Part shown: piece by piece, positions 51,242 to 61,444 of the stretch
Position numbering within the stretch: the stretch's first letter is position 1
Layout: every line of letters begins with the position of its first letter
Source of the DNA: JBPRGH01 sp051418055
GTDB lineage: Bacteria > Bacteroidota > Bacteroidia > Cytophagales > Cyclobacteriaceae
Length of the DNA: 64,000 bases
Direction of reading: 5' to 3'
Assembly: GCA_051418055.1 (NCBI GenBank)
Contig: JBPRGH010000010.1
Location: forward strand, 1 to 64,000
Made by a program: the position numbers and the translations under genes
Notes under the pieces: generated by a model
Told to the model about the DNA's origin: nothing
The model's input: only the letters and a program-made list of their open reading frames with translations
Database searches by the model: none

Positions 51242-52942
51242 ATGAAAAACCTGCTGTTTATTCTACTTCTCTGTTGCCCAATATATGTAATCGCACAAAA
51301 TACATTTATTACCACCTTTGAAAAAACTGAAGGTAAAGAGACCGCAACGTATGAGCAGGTTATTGATTTTTATCAGCAGCTGTCAGAGGGGTTTGAAGAA
51401 ATTACTGTAACAGAAAAAGGATTAACAGATTCAGGATTGCCGTTACACCTGGTGAAAGTAAGCCGCGGTGGAGGTGATAAACTGCGCCTTTTGATTAATA
51501 ACGGCATACACCCCGGAGAGCCTGATGGGATTGATGCATCTATGATGCTGGCCCGAGACCTTGTGCAGAAAGATCATCCGCTGCTAAAAGATTTTGATAT
51601 TTATATTATACCTGTTTATAATATTGGAGGGGCTTTAAACCGAAATTCTACCTCACGGGTAAATCAGCAGGGGCCGGAAGAGTACGGCTTTCGTGGCAAT
51701 GTAAGAAATTATGACCTTAACCGTGATTTTATAAAAGCGGATACCCGCAATACCCGAAGCTTTTATGAGGTCTTCCATGAAGTGCAGCCGGATATTTTCA
51801 TTGACACACATGTCAGCAACGGAGCTGATTACCAGCATAATATCACTCATCTTTTTACTCAGCACGACAAGCTTTACAGCAAAACGGGAGAATTTTTATA
51901 TGAAGAATTTATTCCTTCAATGGAAAAAGCCATGATTGAAAAAGGTGATCCAATGACGCCTTATGTAAATGTTTTTAACCGCACCCCCGATACAGGATTT
52001 TCTCAGTTTATGGACTGGCCCCGCTACTCTACCGGTTATACCGCACTTTTTAATACGCTTGGCATGATGATAGAAACGCATATGCTCAAGCCGTATGAGG
52101 TACGTGTAAAATCCACTTATGATTTTCTGATATCTGCCATGGAGACAGGAAAGCAGCACCGGAAGCAAATTTTTCAATTACGTAATAATAAAGAGTGGTG
52201 GCCAGAGAAAGGAGAAGAATATCCTATGGATTGGCAGCTAAACAGAGAAGAAGCCGACACAATACAATTTTTAGGTTATGAAGGAAGAATGATAGAAAGT
52301 GGATTAACCGGTCAGCACCGGTTATATTATGATCATGAAAAACCCTTTCAAAAAGCCATCCCTTATTATAATCACTTTACGCCTGCTAATTTTATAAAAA
52401 TTCCTGAGGCCTATATAATCCCACAGGGCTGGCATGAGGTGATTGATCTGCTTGTGAAGAATAAGGCTGAGTTTACACGGCTTAAAAATGATAGTGTAAT
52501 GAATGTGGAGGTGTACCATATAAAAAATTATGAAACGGCTGACCGTGCATATGAAGGACATTATCCTCATTCTAAAATTGAAGTGGAGAGTTCTATTAAG
52601 CAGGTTAATTTCAGAAAAGGAGATTATATCTTTCCGGTACATCAGAAAGCCGGACGTTACCTGATAGAAACTTTAGAACCCGAGGCACATGATTCTTACT
52701 TTGGCTGGAATTATTTTGATACTATTTTACAGCGTAAGGAAGGGTTTAGCCCGTATGTTTTTGAAGATCTTGCTAAAGAATTACTTGAAAAGGATCCTCA
52801 GCTGATGGAAAAATTTAAAGCATGGAAAGAGGCTAATGAAGATGCTAATGCTTATGCGCAGCTGAGGTTTATCTACGAGAATTCACCTTATGCAGAGGAG
52901 GCTTTTGGAAGATACCCTGTTTATCGCCTCGGTGGCGGGTAA
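51242..52942 (+). CDS. Exported M14 zinc carboxypeptidase-like protein
   Basis: A 566-residue protein with a signal peptide (NLLFILLLCCPIYVIAQ). The zinc ligands are His90 and Glu93 in NNGIHPGEPDGIDAS, and a later His in FIDTHVSNGADYQH. The substrate-binding NRDF segment and the MMIETHMLKPYEVR part (Glu278 possible catalyst) are also seen. It should cleave C-terminal amino acids or amidated peptides in the periplasm. The C-terminal half (~300-566) has no known domain. Followed at 68 bases by the DUF1080 gene on the same strand. Confidence 0.9.
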   Translation: MKNLLFILLLCCPIYVIAQNTFITTFEKTEGKETATYEQVIDFYQQLSEGFEEITVTEKGLTDSGLPLHLVKVSRGGGDKLRLLINNGIHPGEPDGIDASMMLARDLVQKDHPLLKDFDIYIIPVYNIGGALNRNSTSRVNQQGPEEYGFRGNVRNYDLNRDFIKADTRNTRSFYEVFHEVQPDIFIDTHVSNGADYQHNITHLFTQHDKLYSKTGEFLYEEFIPSMEKAMIEKGDPMTPYVNVFNRTPDTGFSQFMDWPRYSTGYTALFNTLGMMIETHMLKPYEVRVKSTYDFLISAMETGKQHRKQIFQLRNNKEWWPEKGEEYPMDWQLNREEADTIQFLGYEGRMIESGLTGQHRLYYDHEKPFQKAIPYYNHFTPANFIKIPEAYIIPQGWHEVIDLLVKNKAEFTRLKNDSVMNVEVYHIKNYETADRAYEGHYPHSKIEVESSIKQVNFRKGDYIFPVHQKAGRYLIETLEPEAHDSYFGWNYFDTILQRKEGFSPYVFEDLAKELLEKDPQLMEKFKAWKEANEDANAYAQLRFIYENSPYAEEAFGRYPVYRLGGG

Positions 52943-53010
52943 AACCAGAAGAACTAAAGTGTTGATTAAGGCAATGGAATCCAGTATATTTAATTAAATA
53001 TTAGAGCCTT

Positions 53011-53751
53011 ATGAAATTTATTTTATTATCTTCTCTCTGCCTTTCACTTTTATCAGCAGCTCTTATGGCACAGGAAAAACCAAACTGGACACCAGAACAT
53101 ACGGAAAAATGGGAACCTGAACCGGCTAAAATTGATCCGGGAACTGCTGCCTCTCCTCCTTCGGATGCAATTGTCTTATTTGAAGGAAATGATCTTTCTG
53201 AATGGGAATCGGTAAAAGACGGTGAAGCGAAATGGACCATGAACGATGGGTTTATGACTGTCAATCCGGGAGCCGGGGATATACGGACAAAAAAGAAATT
53301 TGGCGATATTCAGCTTCACCTTGAGTGGAAAACACCGGAAAAAGTAAAAGGTGAAGGGCAGGGAAGAGGTAACAGCGGAGTCTTTTTACAGGAGCGTTAT
53401 GAGGTACAGATACTGGATTCCTATAACAACAGAACTTATTCAAACGGACAGGCAGGTAGTATTTATAAGCAGCATATCCCATTAGTAAATGCCTCCAAAA
53501 GGCCTGATGAATGGCAGACGTATGATATTATTTATACGGCCCCTGTTTTTGATGAAGATGGAAGTGTAAAATATCCGGCACGAGTAACAGTACTACATAA
53601 TGGTGTTGTAATACAAAATAATGTCCTTATTGAGGGAAAGACAGAGTATATTGGGCTGCCTGAATATGAAGCCCATGGAGATGGTGCCATTATCCTTCAG
53701 GATCATGGGGATTTGGTGAGCTACAGGAATATTTGGGTGAGAGAACTATAA
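53011..53751 (+). CDS. DUF1080 (3-keto-disaccharide hydrolase-like) exported protein
   Basis: A 246-residue protein with a signal peptide (LLSSLCLSLLSAALMAQ). The DUF1080 jelly-roll is evident from IVLFEGNDLSEWESVKDGEA, MTVNPGAGDIRTKKKFGDIQ, LHLEWKTP, RGNSGVFLQERYEVQILDSY and ILQDHGDLVSYRNIWVREL. Family members cleave 3-keto-glycosides or bind glycans in the periplasm. The two acids and the Asp in the DHGD end are conserved. Probable operon with the upstream M14 and the downstream lipoproteins (10 bases). Confidence 0.9.
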   Translation: MKFILLSSLCLSLLSAALMAQEKPNWTPEHTEKWEPEPAKIDPGTAASPPSDAIVLFEGNDLSEWESVKDGEAKWTMNDGFMTVNPGAGDIRTKKKFGDIQLHLEWKTPEKVKGEGQGRGNSGVFLQERYEVQILDSYNNRTYSNGQAGSIYKQHIPLVNASKRPDEWQTYDIIYTAPVFDEDGSVKYPARVTVLHNGVVIQNNVLIEGKTEYIGLPEYEAHGDGAIILQDHGDLVSYRNIWVREL

Positions 53752-53761
53752 ATATAAGGAT

Positions 53762-54454
53762 ATGGTGAGGGAATTAGTAATAGTTACCGTAATCCTGTTG
53801 CTATTTACTCATTGTGCACCTGTATATACACCTAATACCCGTAATATCCCTGATCTTGATAAGCCCGGGGAGTTAAAATTAACCGGAATGTTTTCTACAT
53901 CCGGGTTTGGTCTGAACAGTAATATATTAGTAACGGATCATCTCGGTCTCATGATCAATGGGTCGGTTATCAATCAAGGAGATGAAAAAACAGAGCGAAG
54001 CCGTGAGCATACATTCGGAGAAGTTGGGGTCGGTTTCCATCATAAAATAGGAATAGCAAATTTTGCTTTATATATTAACCATGGATATGGGAAATCTTTA
54101 GCTACAGAAGTGGACACTGCTTTATTTATCAATACATATTTTGCCAAAGGCATCTACAGCAGAACGTCTATTCAGCCATCATTTTCTTTTGTCAGAAAAG
54201 TGTTAATTCCAGCTTTTGCCATAAGAATTTCAAGAGTACATTTTTCGGAATACTATGAAGAGACAACCTCTTCATTTACTTCTGAAACAGGTTATTTTTT
54301 TGAACCTGCTTTTCAACTGGGAATGCATCAGGGTCCTTATGAATTTGATGTACAGCTAGGAATATCTTTAGCTTTTGAACATGATGAAATAAACTTTAAT
54401 TATGTTCCTATTATTGCTGCAATTGGTCTGGCTTACCGGTTTAATTATGAATAG
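53762..54454 (+). CDS. Outer-membrane beta-barrel lipoprotein, first of a tandem pair
   Basis: A 230-residue protein. A signal with Cys (LLFTHCAPVY) is followed by TPNTRNIPDLDKPGELKLTG, then about eight to ten amphipathic strands (LVTDHLGLMINGSV, VGVGFHHKIG, YFFEPAFQLG, AAIGLAYRFNYE). It ends in an aromatic-type strand, as beta-barrels do. It is about 35-40% identical by eye to the next gene, a tandem duplication. Function unknown. Confidence 0.8.
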   Translation: MVRELVIVTVILLLFTHCAPVYTPNTRNIPDLDKPGELKLTGMFSTSGFGLNSNILVTDHLGLMINGSVINQGDEKTERSREHTFGEVGVGFHHKIGIANFALYINHGYGKSLATEVDTALFINTYFAKGIYSRTSIQPSFSFVRKVLIPAFAIRISRVHFSEYYEETTSSFTSETGYFFEPAFQLGMHQGPYEFDVQLGISLAFEHDEINFNYVPIIAAIGLAYRFNYE

Positions 54455-54488
54455 GATAAATGCGCATATTTCATTAATAAAAATTAAC

Positions 54489-55184
54489 ATGAGAATCAGA
54501 CTACTTGCATTTTTAGCTATTGCATTAATATTTACCCAGTGTGCGCCGGTATATGTGCCCAACACACGAAATATTCCTGACCTTACTGAGAAAGGGGAGG
54601 TAAAATTAAGTGCCATGTTTTCTAACAATGGGATTGGATTAAATACCAATTTTATGGTAGCAGAAAATATTGGCATAATGGCGAATGGCTCCTATGCAGA
54701 TCAGGAATATGAAGGGGATGGTACAAAAAAACATGAGCACAAATTTCTGGAAGCAGGAATAGGTTATCACTATTTCTTTGGCAAAGGCAATGCAACAATC
54801 TATGCAGGTCATGGCTTTGGAAACGCCTCAGCTACAGATTTAAATATTATTTCTGAACCCATTTTTGCAGAAGGAGATTTTCAGCGCACTTTCCTTCAGC
54901 CTTCCGTAGCTTTCAATCTCGGAGTTTTTGTTCCTTCTGTTGCTCTCAGGTTTACCAGGGTTGACTTCCATAATTACATTGATGATATATCCATTGACCC
55001 GACACGTGAAACAGCTTACTTTTTTGAGCCTGCATTCCAGGCGGGGTTTCGCCTTAAATCTTTTCAGGCAGATCTTCAGGCAGGCTTTATTGGTCCTCTA
55101 ACGGACCAAACTGCTTTTGATTTTGAATTCCGTGCATTTCATGTAGCAGCAGGCCTGGCTTATAGAATAAACTATAGCAAATAG
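54489..55184 (+). CDS. Outer-membrane beta-barrel lipoprotein, second of a tandem pair
   Basis: A 231-residue protein starting at ATG 54489, which aligns with its neighbour's start; an earlier ATG at 54402 lies inside the previous gene and would only add a spurious lead. It has IALIFTQCAPVYVPNTRNIP, LTEKGEVKLSAMFSNNGIGL, GFGNASATDLNIIS and HVAAGLAYRINYSK, paralogous to 53762-54454. The end of the gene doubles as the left arm of a strong terminator. Function unknown. Confidence 0.8.
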   Translation: MRIRLLAFLAIALIFTQCAPVYVPNTRNIPDLTEKGEVKLSAMFSNNGIGLNTNFMVAENIGIMANGSYADQEYEGDGTKKHEHKFLEAGIGYHYFFGKGNATIYAGHGFGNASATDLNIISEPIFAEGDFQRTFLQPSVAFNLGVFVPSVALRFTRVDFHNYIDDISIDPTRETAYFFEPAFQAGFRLKSFQADLQAGFIGPLTDQTAFDFEFRAFHVAAGLAYRINYSK

Positions 55185-55208
55185 CCACCAGGCCTGCTGC
55201 TTTTTTTA
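55145..55208 (+). terminator. Terminator whose left arm lies in the coding end
   Basis: AGCAGCAGGCCTGG (55145-55158) pairs perfectly with CCAGGCCTGCTGCT (55188-55201), followed by seven further T. The left arm encodes the A-A-G-L-A residues near the C-terminus of the preceding protein. The convergent ABC permease stop lies at the T run. Confidence 0.85.
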
Positions 55209-57614
55209 TTCATCCTTTAAAAACTTAACAGGATTTAAAAGGGAAGCACGTAAAGTCTGGGAACCGATAGTAATGATCCCGAATAACAGTATAATTCCGA
55301 TGCCTAATGCAATGACTTCGACATTCATATTAACCCTAACAGCAATATGCTGCAGCCATATGTCATTTAGAAAATAAGCGACCGGAACAGCTATTAAAAT
55401 ACCTATCCCCAACAAAAGTATAAATCCACGTGATAGCACCATCACCAGCTGCGGGCTTGTGGCACCTAATACTTTTCTAATGGATACCTCCTTAAGCTTT
55501 AACTGTACGGTATAAGTTACCATTCCCAGTAAACCCATAGATGCAATAACAATTGCGAGCGTCGAAAATAATGCGAAGATTTTTATGAGGTCACCGAAAA
55601 GGATATCATAAAATTCTTTTATCTCTGCATTCAGTGGCTCGAGCTGAACATTCCTATTAGGATATATTGACAGGTAAGCAGCATTAATATCTTTTTCAGC
55701 CTGCTCACGGTTTCCAGCAGCATATCTAATTTGCAGGACATTATATTTTTCAGGGGTATGTTTTAAAACTAAAGGTCCCACATCCATCATCATTGGCTGA
55801 TGATGATAATTTTCAACCACTCCTAAAATTTTCACCTCAGCTGAATCAGGAAGATAAAGGCTTTCATTAATTGCCGCATGAGCATTCTCAAATTGATAGA
55901 ATTCTAACGCCTTCTCATTAATAAGCACGAAACGCTCCTCTTCAAGTGCAGTTATGTTTTCAGGAAAATTTTGACCTGCAACAAGTGATATCTGTAAATT
56001 GTCAAGATAATTTTCGTCAACAACAAAGTAATCTACTCCTCTACCCTCATCAGAAAGCTTTCTTTTAATTGATTCCCCCCTTGTAGTGCCTGCTGAAGGA
56101 ATATGCGATGCAGCCGCCACATTTTCTATTGAGCTGTATTTTGCAATTGCAGTTTTAAGCTTAGAATAATTATCATTCTTCACCCGGAGTGTCAGAACAT
56201 TTTCAGCATTAAATCCATAATCGGAGGTCGTTAATAAATTAAACTGCTTATTAACAAGCACCATAGTAATGATGAAAATTAGTGAAAGAGCAAATTGCGA
56301 TACGAGTAAAGTCTTTCTTAAACCTACTTTGGATATAATTTTTTTACCTGTCAGACCTTTTAATGCCTGGGTTGGATTAAATGCTGATAATAAAGAGGCA
56401 GGTAATAGTCCAACCAATATTCCTACAACAATAGTAAATGCTAAACATGCTGCTATAGCGGTTGAATTTAATGAAACCCCCCACTCCAGCACATCTGCAA
56501 ACAATAGTCCTTCAAAAGCTGGCTTAAAAAATGTTACAAGCAGAACCATCCCCAGCACAAAAGCCAGCAAGACAATTACGACAGATTCAATAATAAATTG
56601 AGCAAACAATTGCTTTCGGCTTGCACCGCTAACTTTCCTTACACCCACCTCTTTCGCACGCGTTAATGATTTCGCTATTGAAAGGTTTGTATAATTAAAC
56701 CCGGCGGTCAGCATAATGATCAGGCATAAACCACCTAAAAAATAGACAACGATCATTGGCATCATCGGGCCAATGGCATTATTCATTAAAGGCCCGGGAT
56801 TTATTGCTGTTAAAGGCTGAAGGAAAAATTCATATTTACCGTTGTTTTCTTCGGGAGTAATTGAACTAATAATTTCCGCAAAGTTGCTGTTGATCTGCTC
56901 CTCAGAAGCCTCCGCGTCAAGCTTTAGATATACCCAGCCTGCAGTATAATTATCCCAGGAATCCAGATATCCTTTAAATTCATTTTGAGTTTCCAGCTGT
57001 GGAAGGGTAGAAGTTGAAGCTAGTGCTTCAAACACCATATGTGATTTGGGAAGAGGGGATTTTATTATGCCTGTTATAGTATATTTCCCCAGGTCCCCAA
57101 CCTCAAGAACTTCACCTACCACATCAGTACGGTTGAAAAGCTTTAAAGCCGTTTGCTCAGTCAGTACGGTTGAATAAGGTTCTTTTAATGCTGTATTTAT
57201 ATCACCATAAGAAAGGTCATATTTGAAAAATTCAAGAAAATTATGATCTACATAAAATCCGGCCACTGGAATATTAAGGTCGCGCTCTACTTTTACCCAG
57301 CCATTTCCAAAGCCCCGGCGAATACGCACAGCCGATTCAACTCCGGGATACTCATTCTCCAGTTTCTGCGCCAGCGGCAATGGTGAGGTGGCATAATCAT
57401 TTGAACGCTGCCCCTCCTTTATCCACCGGCTGCCAATCCTGTAGATCTTCTCCCGGTCCGGATTATGACGGTCCTGGTTTGTCTGCCCGATTACAACCAT
57501 AATAATAATCATACATACCGAAAGGCTTAGTGCAAGGCCAAAAATATTAATAAAAGAAAAAAGCTTATTTTTTGAAAGGTTGCGTAATGCGATTGCCAGA
57601 TAATTTTTTAACAT
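55206..57614 (-). CDS. MacB/FtsX-type ABC transporter permease
   Basis: An 802-residue inner-membrane protein. It starts with LAIALRNLSKNKLFSFINIF, the hallmark of Bacteroidota FtsX-like permeases, then a periplasmic MacB-PCD-type domain (~45-270). A FtsX core follows at ~285-420 (KSLTRAKEVGVRKVSGASRK), a second PCD at ~435-650 and a second FtsX core at ~680-795 (VQLKLKEVSIRKVLGATSPQ). No ATPase gene lies beside it; family members are often orphan or use an ATPase encoded elsewhere. Role likely in export or mechanotransmission of lipoprotein or antimicrobial peptides. Confidence 0.92.
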   Translation of the reverse strand: MLKNYLAIALRNLSKNKLFSFINIFGLALSLSVCMIIIMVVIGQTNQDRHNPDREKIYRIGSRWIKEGQRSNDYATSPLPLAQKLENEYPGVESAVRIRRGFGNGWVKVERDLNIPVAGFYVDHNFLEFFKYDLSYGDINTALKEPYSTVLTEQTALKLFNRTDVVGEVLEVGDLGKYTITGIIKSPLPKSHMVFEALASTSTLPQLETQNEFKGYLDSWDNYTAGWVYLKLDAEASEEQINSNFAEIISSITPEENNGKYEFFLQPLTAINPGPLMNNAIGPMMPMIVVYFLGGLCLIIMLTAGFNYTNLSIAKSLTRAKEVGVRKVSGASRKQLFAQFIIESVVIVLLAFVLGMVLLVTFFKPAFEGLLFADVLEWGVSLNSTAIAACLAFTIVVGILVGLLPASLLSAFNPTQALKGLTGKKIISKVGLRKTLLVSQFALSLIFIITMVLVNKQFNLLTTSDYGFNAENVLTLRVKNDNYSKLKTAIAKYSSIENVAAASHIPSAGTTRGESIKRKLSDEGRGVDYFVVDENYLDNLQISLVAGQNFPENITALEEERFVLINEKALEFYQFENAHAAINESLYLPDSAEVKILGVVENYHHQPMMMDVGPLVLKHTPEKYNVLQIRYAAGNREQAEKDINAAYLSIYPNRNVQLEPLNAEIKEFYDILFGDLIKIFALFSTLAIVIASMGLLGMVTYTVQLKLKEVSIRKVLGATSPQLVMVLSRGFILLLGIGILIAVPVAYFLNDIWLQHIAVRVNMNVEVIALGIGIILLFGIITIGSQTLRASLLNPVKFLKDE

Positions 57615-57751
57615 AATCGTGTGTGATTTTTTTCTTAGACACCGCTGCCTTACCTCAGGTTACAAAAGTATGTTCCCTCTTATAAAAAAATGCACCTGTT
57701 TTTAATTGAATACAGGTATATTTATGGCTGGATTACAAATGACAGTAAAGA

Positions 57752-60280
57752 ATGAAAAAAATAGTTACATTATTATTAATAGTTCAAAGCTTTCTTGCTT
57801 TAGCACAAACAAAAGCTCCTGCTGAATTTTTAGGATATGAAGTAGGTGAAAGGTTCACCAGGCATCATTTTGTGGTGGATTATTATAAGCACGTTGCTGA
57901 GGAAAATGACAACGTACAGCTGATAAAGTACGGTGAGACATATGAGTTCCGCCCACTAATGGTTGCAATTGTATCTTCTCCGGAAAACATGGCACGGTTG
58001 GAAGAGATCAGGACCTCTAATCTGCAGCGTGCGGGCCTGATGGAAGGAGAGCCTTCTGTAAATGATATAGCAATTGTTTGGTTGAGCTATAATATACATG
58101 GCAATGAATCCTCCTCTATTGAGGCGTCTATGATGACAATTTATGATCTTATTGATCCGGAGAATCAAAAAACCAAAGAGTGGTTAAAGAATACTGTGGT
58201 CGTGATTGATCCATGTATAAATCCTGATGGCCGTGACCGATATGCTAATTTTTACAATCAGTTTGGCGGAAGAAGCTATAACCCTAATGGAGATGCTATT
58301 GAGCATCATGAACCATGGCCGGGAGGAAGGCCTAACCATTATCTGTTTGATCTGAATCGTGACTGGGCATGGCAGACACAAATAGAATCCGCACAAAGAA
58401 GTGAATTATATCATAAGTGGATGCCGCATATCCATGTGGATTTCCATGAGCAGGGATATAACAGCCCCTATTATTTTGCCCCTGCAGCGGAACCTTTTCA
58501 CGAGGTGATAACTCCATGGCAGCGGGAATTTCAGATAGAAATTGGCAGGAATAATGCCCGCTATTTTGATGAGGAAGGATGGCTTTACTTTACAAAAGAA
58601 CGTTTCGATCTCCTTTATCCGAGTTATGGTGATACATATCCAACTTATAATGGTGCTATCGGAATGACATATGAACAAGCTGGTGGCGGGTATGCCGGTT
58701 TAGGAATAATTACTGAATATGGCGATACATTAACACTTAGAGATCGGGCGCTCCATCATCACACTACCGGACTTTCTACTGTGGAGGTTACTTCCCGAAA
58801 TGCTTCCAATGTAGTAAAGGAATTTGATCAGTATTTTGCCGACAACATGAATAATCCTGCTGTTTATTACAATAGCTATATCATTAGCAGGGACAATGAA
58901 CCGGATAAGATCGAGAGGCTTACCCGCTTTCTTGATAAGCAAAAAATCACCTATGGTTTAGCTCCTGTGGGAGGAAAAGCATTTACAGCTTACGATTACC
59001 AGACACAATCAAATACTAAAATTAATTTAAAGCAGGGCGATATAGTGATTTCATCTTATCAGCCCATGGCACGGTTGATAAAAGTATTTTTTGAACCTAA
59101 AACAATGGTAACGGATACTTTAACCTATGATATCACAGCTTGGTCTTTACCTTATGCATATGGTGTAAAAACATTTGCTACTACCGAACGAATTGCCCCG
59201 GCAGGAAAATATAAAGCTGAAGAGCCACAAGCTGTTAATATGGAAAGGCCATATGCTTATGTAATGAAGTACAACAGTTTTGATGATGCCAAATACCTCG
59301 CTTATTTATTGAAAAATCGGGTAAATGTACGTGTGGCGCAGAAGCCCCTTACAATTGATGGTAAAACTTATAACCGGGGTTCTTTAGTAATCACACGAAG
59401 AACAAATGAATTTTTAGGTGATCGTTTTACAAAGATCGTAAGAGATGGTGCCAGAGAAATGGAAAGAACTGTTGTCCCTGTAAAATCCGGTTTTGTTGAA
59501 GCAGGCCCAGATCTCGGATCGGGGGAGATAAGCCGTGTGGCAGCACCTAATGTAGCGGTACTGGCCGGCGAACAGGTTTCTTCCCTGGCATTTGGAGAGA
59601 TCTGGCATTATTTTGAGCGCCAGCTGGAGTACCCTGTTACAGTTATTGGAACAGATTATTTCAATCGTGTCAACCTATCAGAATATGATGTTTTTATTGT
59701 GCCTCATGGTTACTATCAGTTATTTGATGAAAGCGCATTAGGTAAAATCAGAGACTGGGTAAGAGCAGGAGGAAGATTAATACTTCAGGGCAATGCATTA
59801 CGAAGCTTTGCTGAGAAAGAAGGATTTGGCTTAAAGTCATTTGCTTCTGAAGAAGAAAAAATAGCCTTTGAAAAATCACGGGAAGAGGTGCTGGAAAATG
59901 AGGCGTTAAATCCATACTCCGACCTGGAAAGAGATGACCTCAGCAATTCAATTTTTGGGGCGATTTATAAGATCCAGCTTGACAATACCCATCCGCTTGC
60001 TTATGGTTATGAAAATGAATATTATACATTAAAAACCAATGAGCTTAAGTATTCATATTTAGATGCGGGGAATGTGGGTACTTTAAGAGGGGAAGCAAAG
60101 CCAATTAGTGGGTTTGCAGGTTTTTATGCTACTCAAAAATTAAAGGACAGCCTGGTTTTTGGGGTAGAACCTATGGGTAGCGGTGAAGTGGTTTACATGG
60201 TTGATAATCCGCTGTTCCGTGGCTTCTGGGACAATGGGAAATTGCTTTTTTCAAATGCGGTATTTATGGTAGGGAGATAA
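57752..60280 (+). CDS. Exported M14-family metallopeptidase
   Basis: An 842-residue protein with a signal peptide (IVTLLLIVQSFLALAQ). Zinc ligands are His116 and Glu119 in YNIHGNESSS and a later His in HVDFHEQGYNSPYYF. RDRYANFYNQ and FDLNRDWAWQTQ are substrate-binding. MTYEQAGGGYAGLG holds the likely catalytic Glu. The C-terminal ~300 residues, with NVAVLAGEQVSSLAFGEIWH and YDVFIVPHGYY, read as a glutamine-amidotransferase-like flavodoxin fold, as in Bacteroidota relatives. Probably a periplasmic peptidase. Not operonic with the membrane protein that follows. Confidence 0.92.
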   Translation: MKKIVTLLLIVQSFLALAQTKAPAEFLGYEVGERFTRHHFVVDYYKHVAEENDNVQLIKYGETYEFRPLMVAIVSSPENMARLEEIRTSNLQRAGLMEGEPSVNDIAIVWLSYNIHGNESSSIEASMMTIYDLIDPENQKTKEWLKNTVVVIDPCINPDGRDRYANFYNQFGGRSYNPNGDAIEHHEPWPGGRPNHYLFDLNRDWAWQTQIESAQRSELYHKWMPHIHVDFHEQGYNSPYYFAPAAEPFHEVITPWQREFQIEIGRNNARYFDEEGWLYFTKERFDLLYPSYGDTYPTYNGAIGMTYEQAGGGYAGLGIITEYGDTLTLRDRALHHHTTGLSTVEVTSRNASNVVKEFDQYFADNMNNPAVYYNSYIISRDNEPDKIERLTRFLDKQKITYGLAPVGGKAFTAYDYQTQSNTKINLKQGDIVISSYQPMARLIKVFFEPKTMVTDTLTYDITAWSLPYAYGVKTFATTERIAPAGKYKAEEPQAVNMERPYAYVMKYNSFDDAKYLAYLLKNRVNVRVAQKPLTIDGKTYNRGSLVITRRTNEFLGDRFTKIVRDGAREMERTVVPVKSGFVEAGPDLGSGEISRVAAPNVAVLAGEQVSSLAFGEIWHYFERQLEYPVTVIGTDYFNRVNLSEYDVFIVPHGYYQLFDESALGKIRDWVRAGGRLILQGNALRSFAEKEGFGLKSFASEEEKIAFEKSREEVLENEALNPYSDLERDDLSNSIFGAIYKIQLDNTHPLAYGYENEYYTLKTNELKYSYLDAGNVGTLRGEAKPISGFAGFYATQKLKDSLVFGVEPMGSGEVVYMVDNPLFRGFWDNGKLLFSNAVFMVGR

Positions 60281-60341
60281 TTATTAACCACTGAGTCGCA
60301 AGGGACCCGCAATGGTTCACGGAGGATGTTTTTAAAAGAAA

Positions 60342-61349
60342 ATGAATAGGACATTAGATCTAAATAGGAGTTTAATTTCATTTGGGGTGCCAATAATCCT
60401 TCTGGCAATTTTGATTTTACTAATGAAGTCTCAATTGCTGGTAGGGAATGAAATTTTGAGTATAGCCATCACAATAGATCTATTGCTGCTGGTGCCATTT
60501 GTTTATTTCCTGCTTATCCGAAAAAGTGAGATTCCGAATACAACAGTGGTTCCTGTTATGATAGTGGGATTATTAATTGGTTCTTACTTTTTACCAAAGG
60601 AAAGCCAAAATTACCTGCAACTATTTAAAACCTGGGCATTACCGGTAGTTGAAGTTTCGATACTCATTTTTGTGGTGGTTAAAGTAAGGGGTGCAGTAAA
60701 AGAATATAAGGCGTTAAAAGGATCTTCACCAGATTTTTTCAATACATTGAAAAGCACTTGTTATAAAATCCTTCCTAAAAAACTCGTATTGCCATTTGCA
60801 ACTGAAGTAGCAGTGATCTATTACGGATTTATTAATTGGAAAAATCGAAGGCTGCAGGAAAATGAATTCTCCTACCATAAAAACAGCGGTACTCCCGCTT
60901 TATTTGGAGTGTTTATTTTACTTATAGGCATTGAGACAGTTGCCCTTCATTTTCTTCTTGCTTTGTGGAGCAGTCTTGCAGCCTGGATACTTACAGGATT
61001 AAGTTTATATACTGCAATTCAGGTTTTAGGATTTGCTAAATCCTTATCCCAAAGGCCAATTTCAATCAATGGAGATATCCTTTCACTAAAATATGGAATT
61101 TTAAATGAAGCTGAAATCTCATTATCTGACATTGATCATATAGAACTTTCAGCGAAACCATTGATTAAGAATAAATTATCTCGGGCACTTTCACCTCTAG
61201 GAGAAATTGAAAGCCATAATATAATTCTTCATTTAAAGAAGGAAAAAGAGTTAACAGGATTATATGGAATGAAGAAAAAGTTTAAAATAATTGCTTTTCA
61301 TATTGATGAACCGGATCAGTTTAAAGAAAGAATAGAAAACATATTATAA
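60342..61349 (+). CDS. Multi-pass membrane protein of unknown function
   Basis: A 335-residue inner-membrane protein with five or six hydrophobic segments: SFGVPIILLAILILLM, SIAITIDLLLLVPFVYFLLI, VVPVMIVGLLIGSYF, WALPVVEVSILIFVVV, GVFILLIGIETVALHFLLAL and AAWILTGLSLYTAI. The last ~85 residues are a soluble PH-like part (ISLSDIDHIELSAKPLIKNK). No motif known to me. The ATG at 60342 follows 60 bases of spacer. Confidence 0.75.
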   Translation: MNRTLDLNRSLISFGVPIILLAILILLMKSQLLVGNEILSIAITIDLLLLVPFVYFLLIRKSEIPNTTVVPVMIVGLLIGSYFLPKESQNYLQLFKTWALPVVEVSILIFVVVKVRGAVKEYKALKGSSPDFFNTLKSTCYKILPKKLVLPFATEVAVIYYGFINWKNRRLQENEFSYHKNSGTPALFGVFILLIGIETVALHFLLALWSSLAAWILTGLSLYTAIQVLGFAKSLSQRPISINGDILSLKYGILNEAEISLSDIDHIELSAKPLIKNKLSRALSPLGEIESHNIILHLKKEKELTGLYGMKKKFKIIAFHIDEPDQFKERIENIL

Positions 61350-61405
61350 TAAGAGGCTTAAATTTCATTTAGTTAACCTAAATTCAGAGGCTCACAGCTT
61401 ACAAA

Positions 61406-61444
61406 AAAAAATCCCCCGAAGACCTTGTCTCCAGGGGATTTTCC
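61406..61444. terminator. Bidirectional terminator between the membrane protein and helicase genes
   Basis: AAAATCCCC and GGGGATTTT arms around CGAAGACCTTGTCTCCA. It is preceded by a run of A (strong T tail for minus-strand transcripts) and followed by TTTT. It fits both converging genes. About 130 bases (61445-61584) separate it from the helicase stop, with no ORF; a small minus-strand RNA ending here is possible but unsupported. Confidence 0.75.

Noticed and set aside
54402..54488. Earlier start for the second beta-barrel lipoprotein
   Set aside because: It lies inside the previous gene, and the lipoprotein signal starts at 54489, matching the paralogue.
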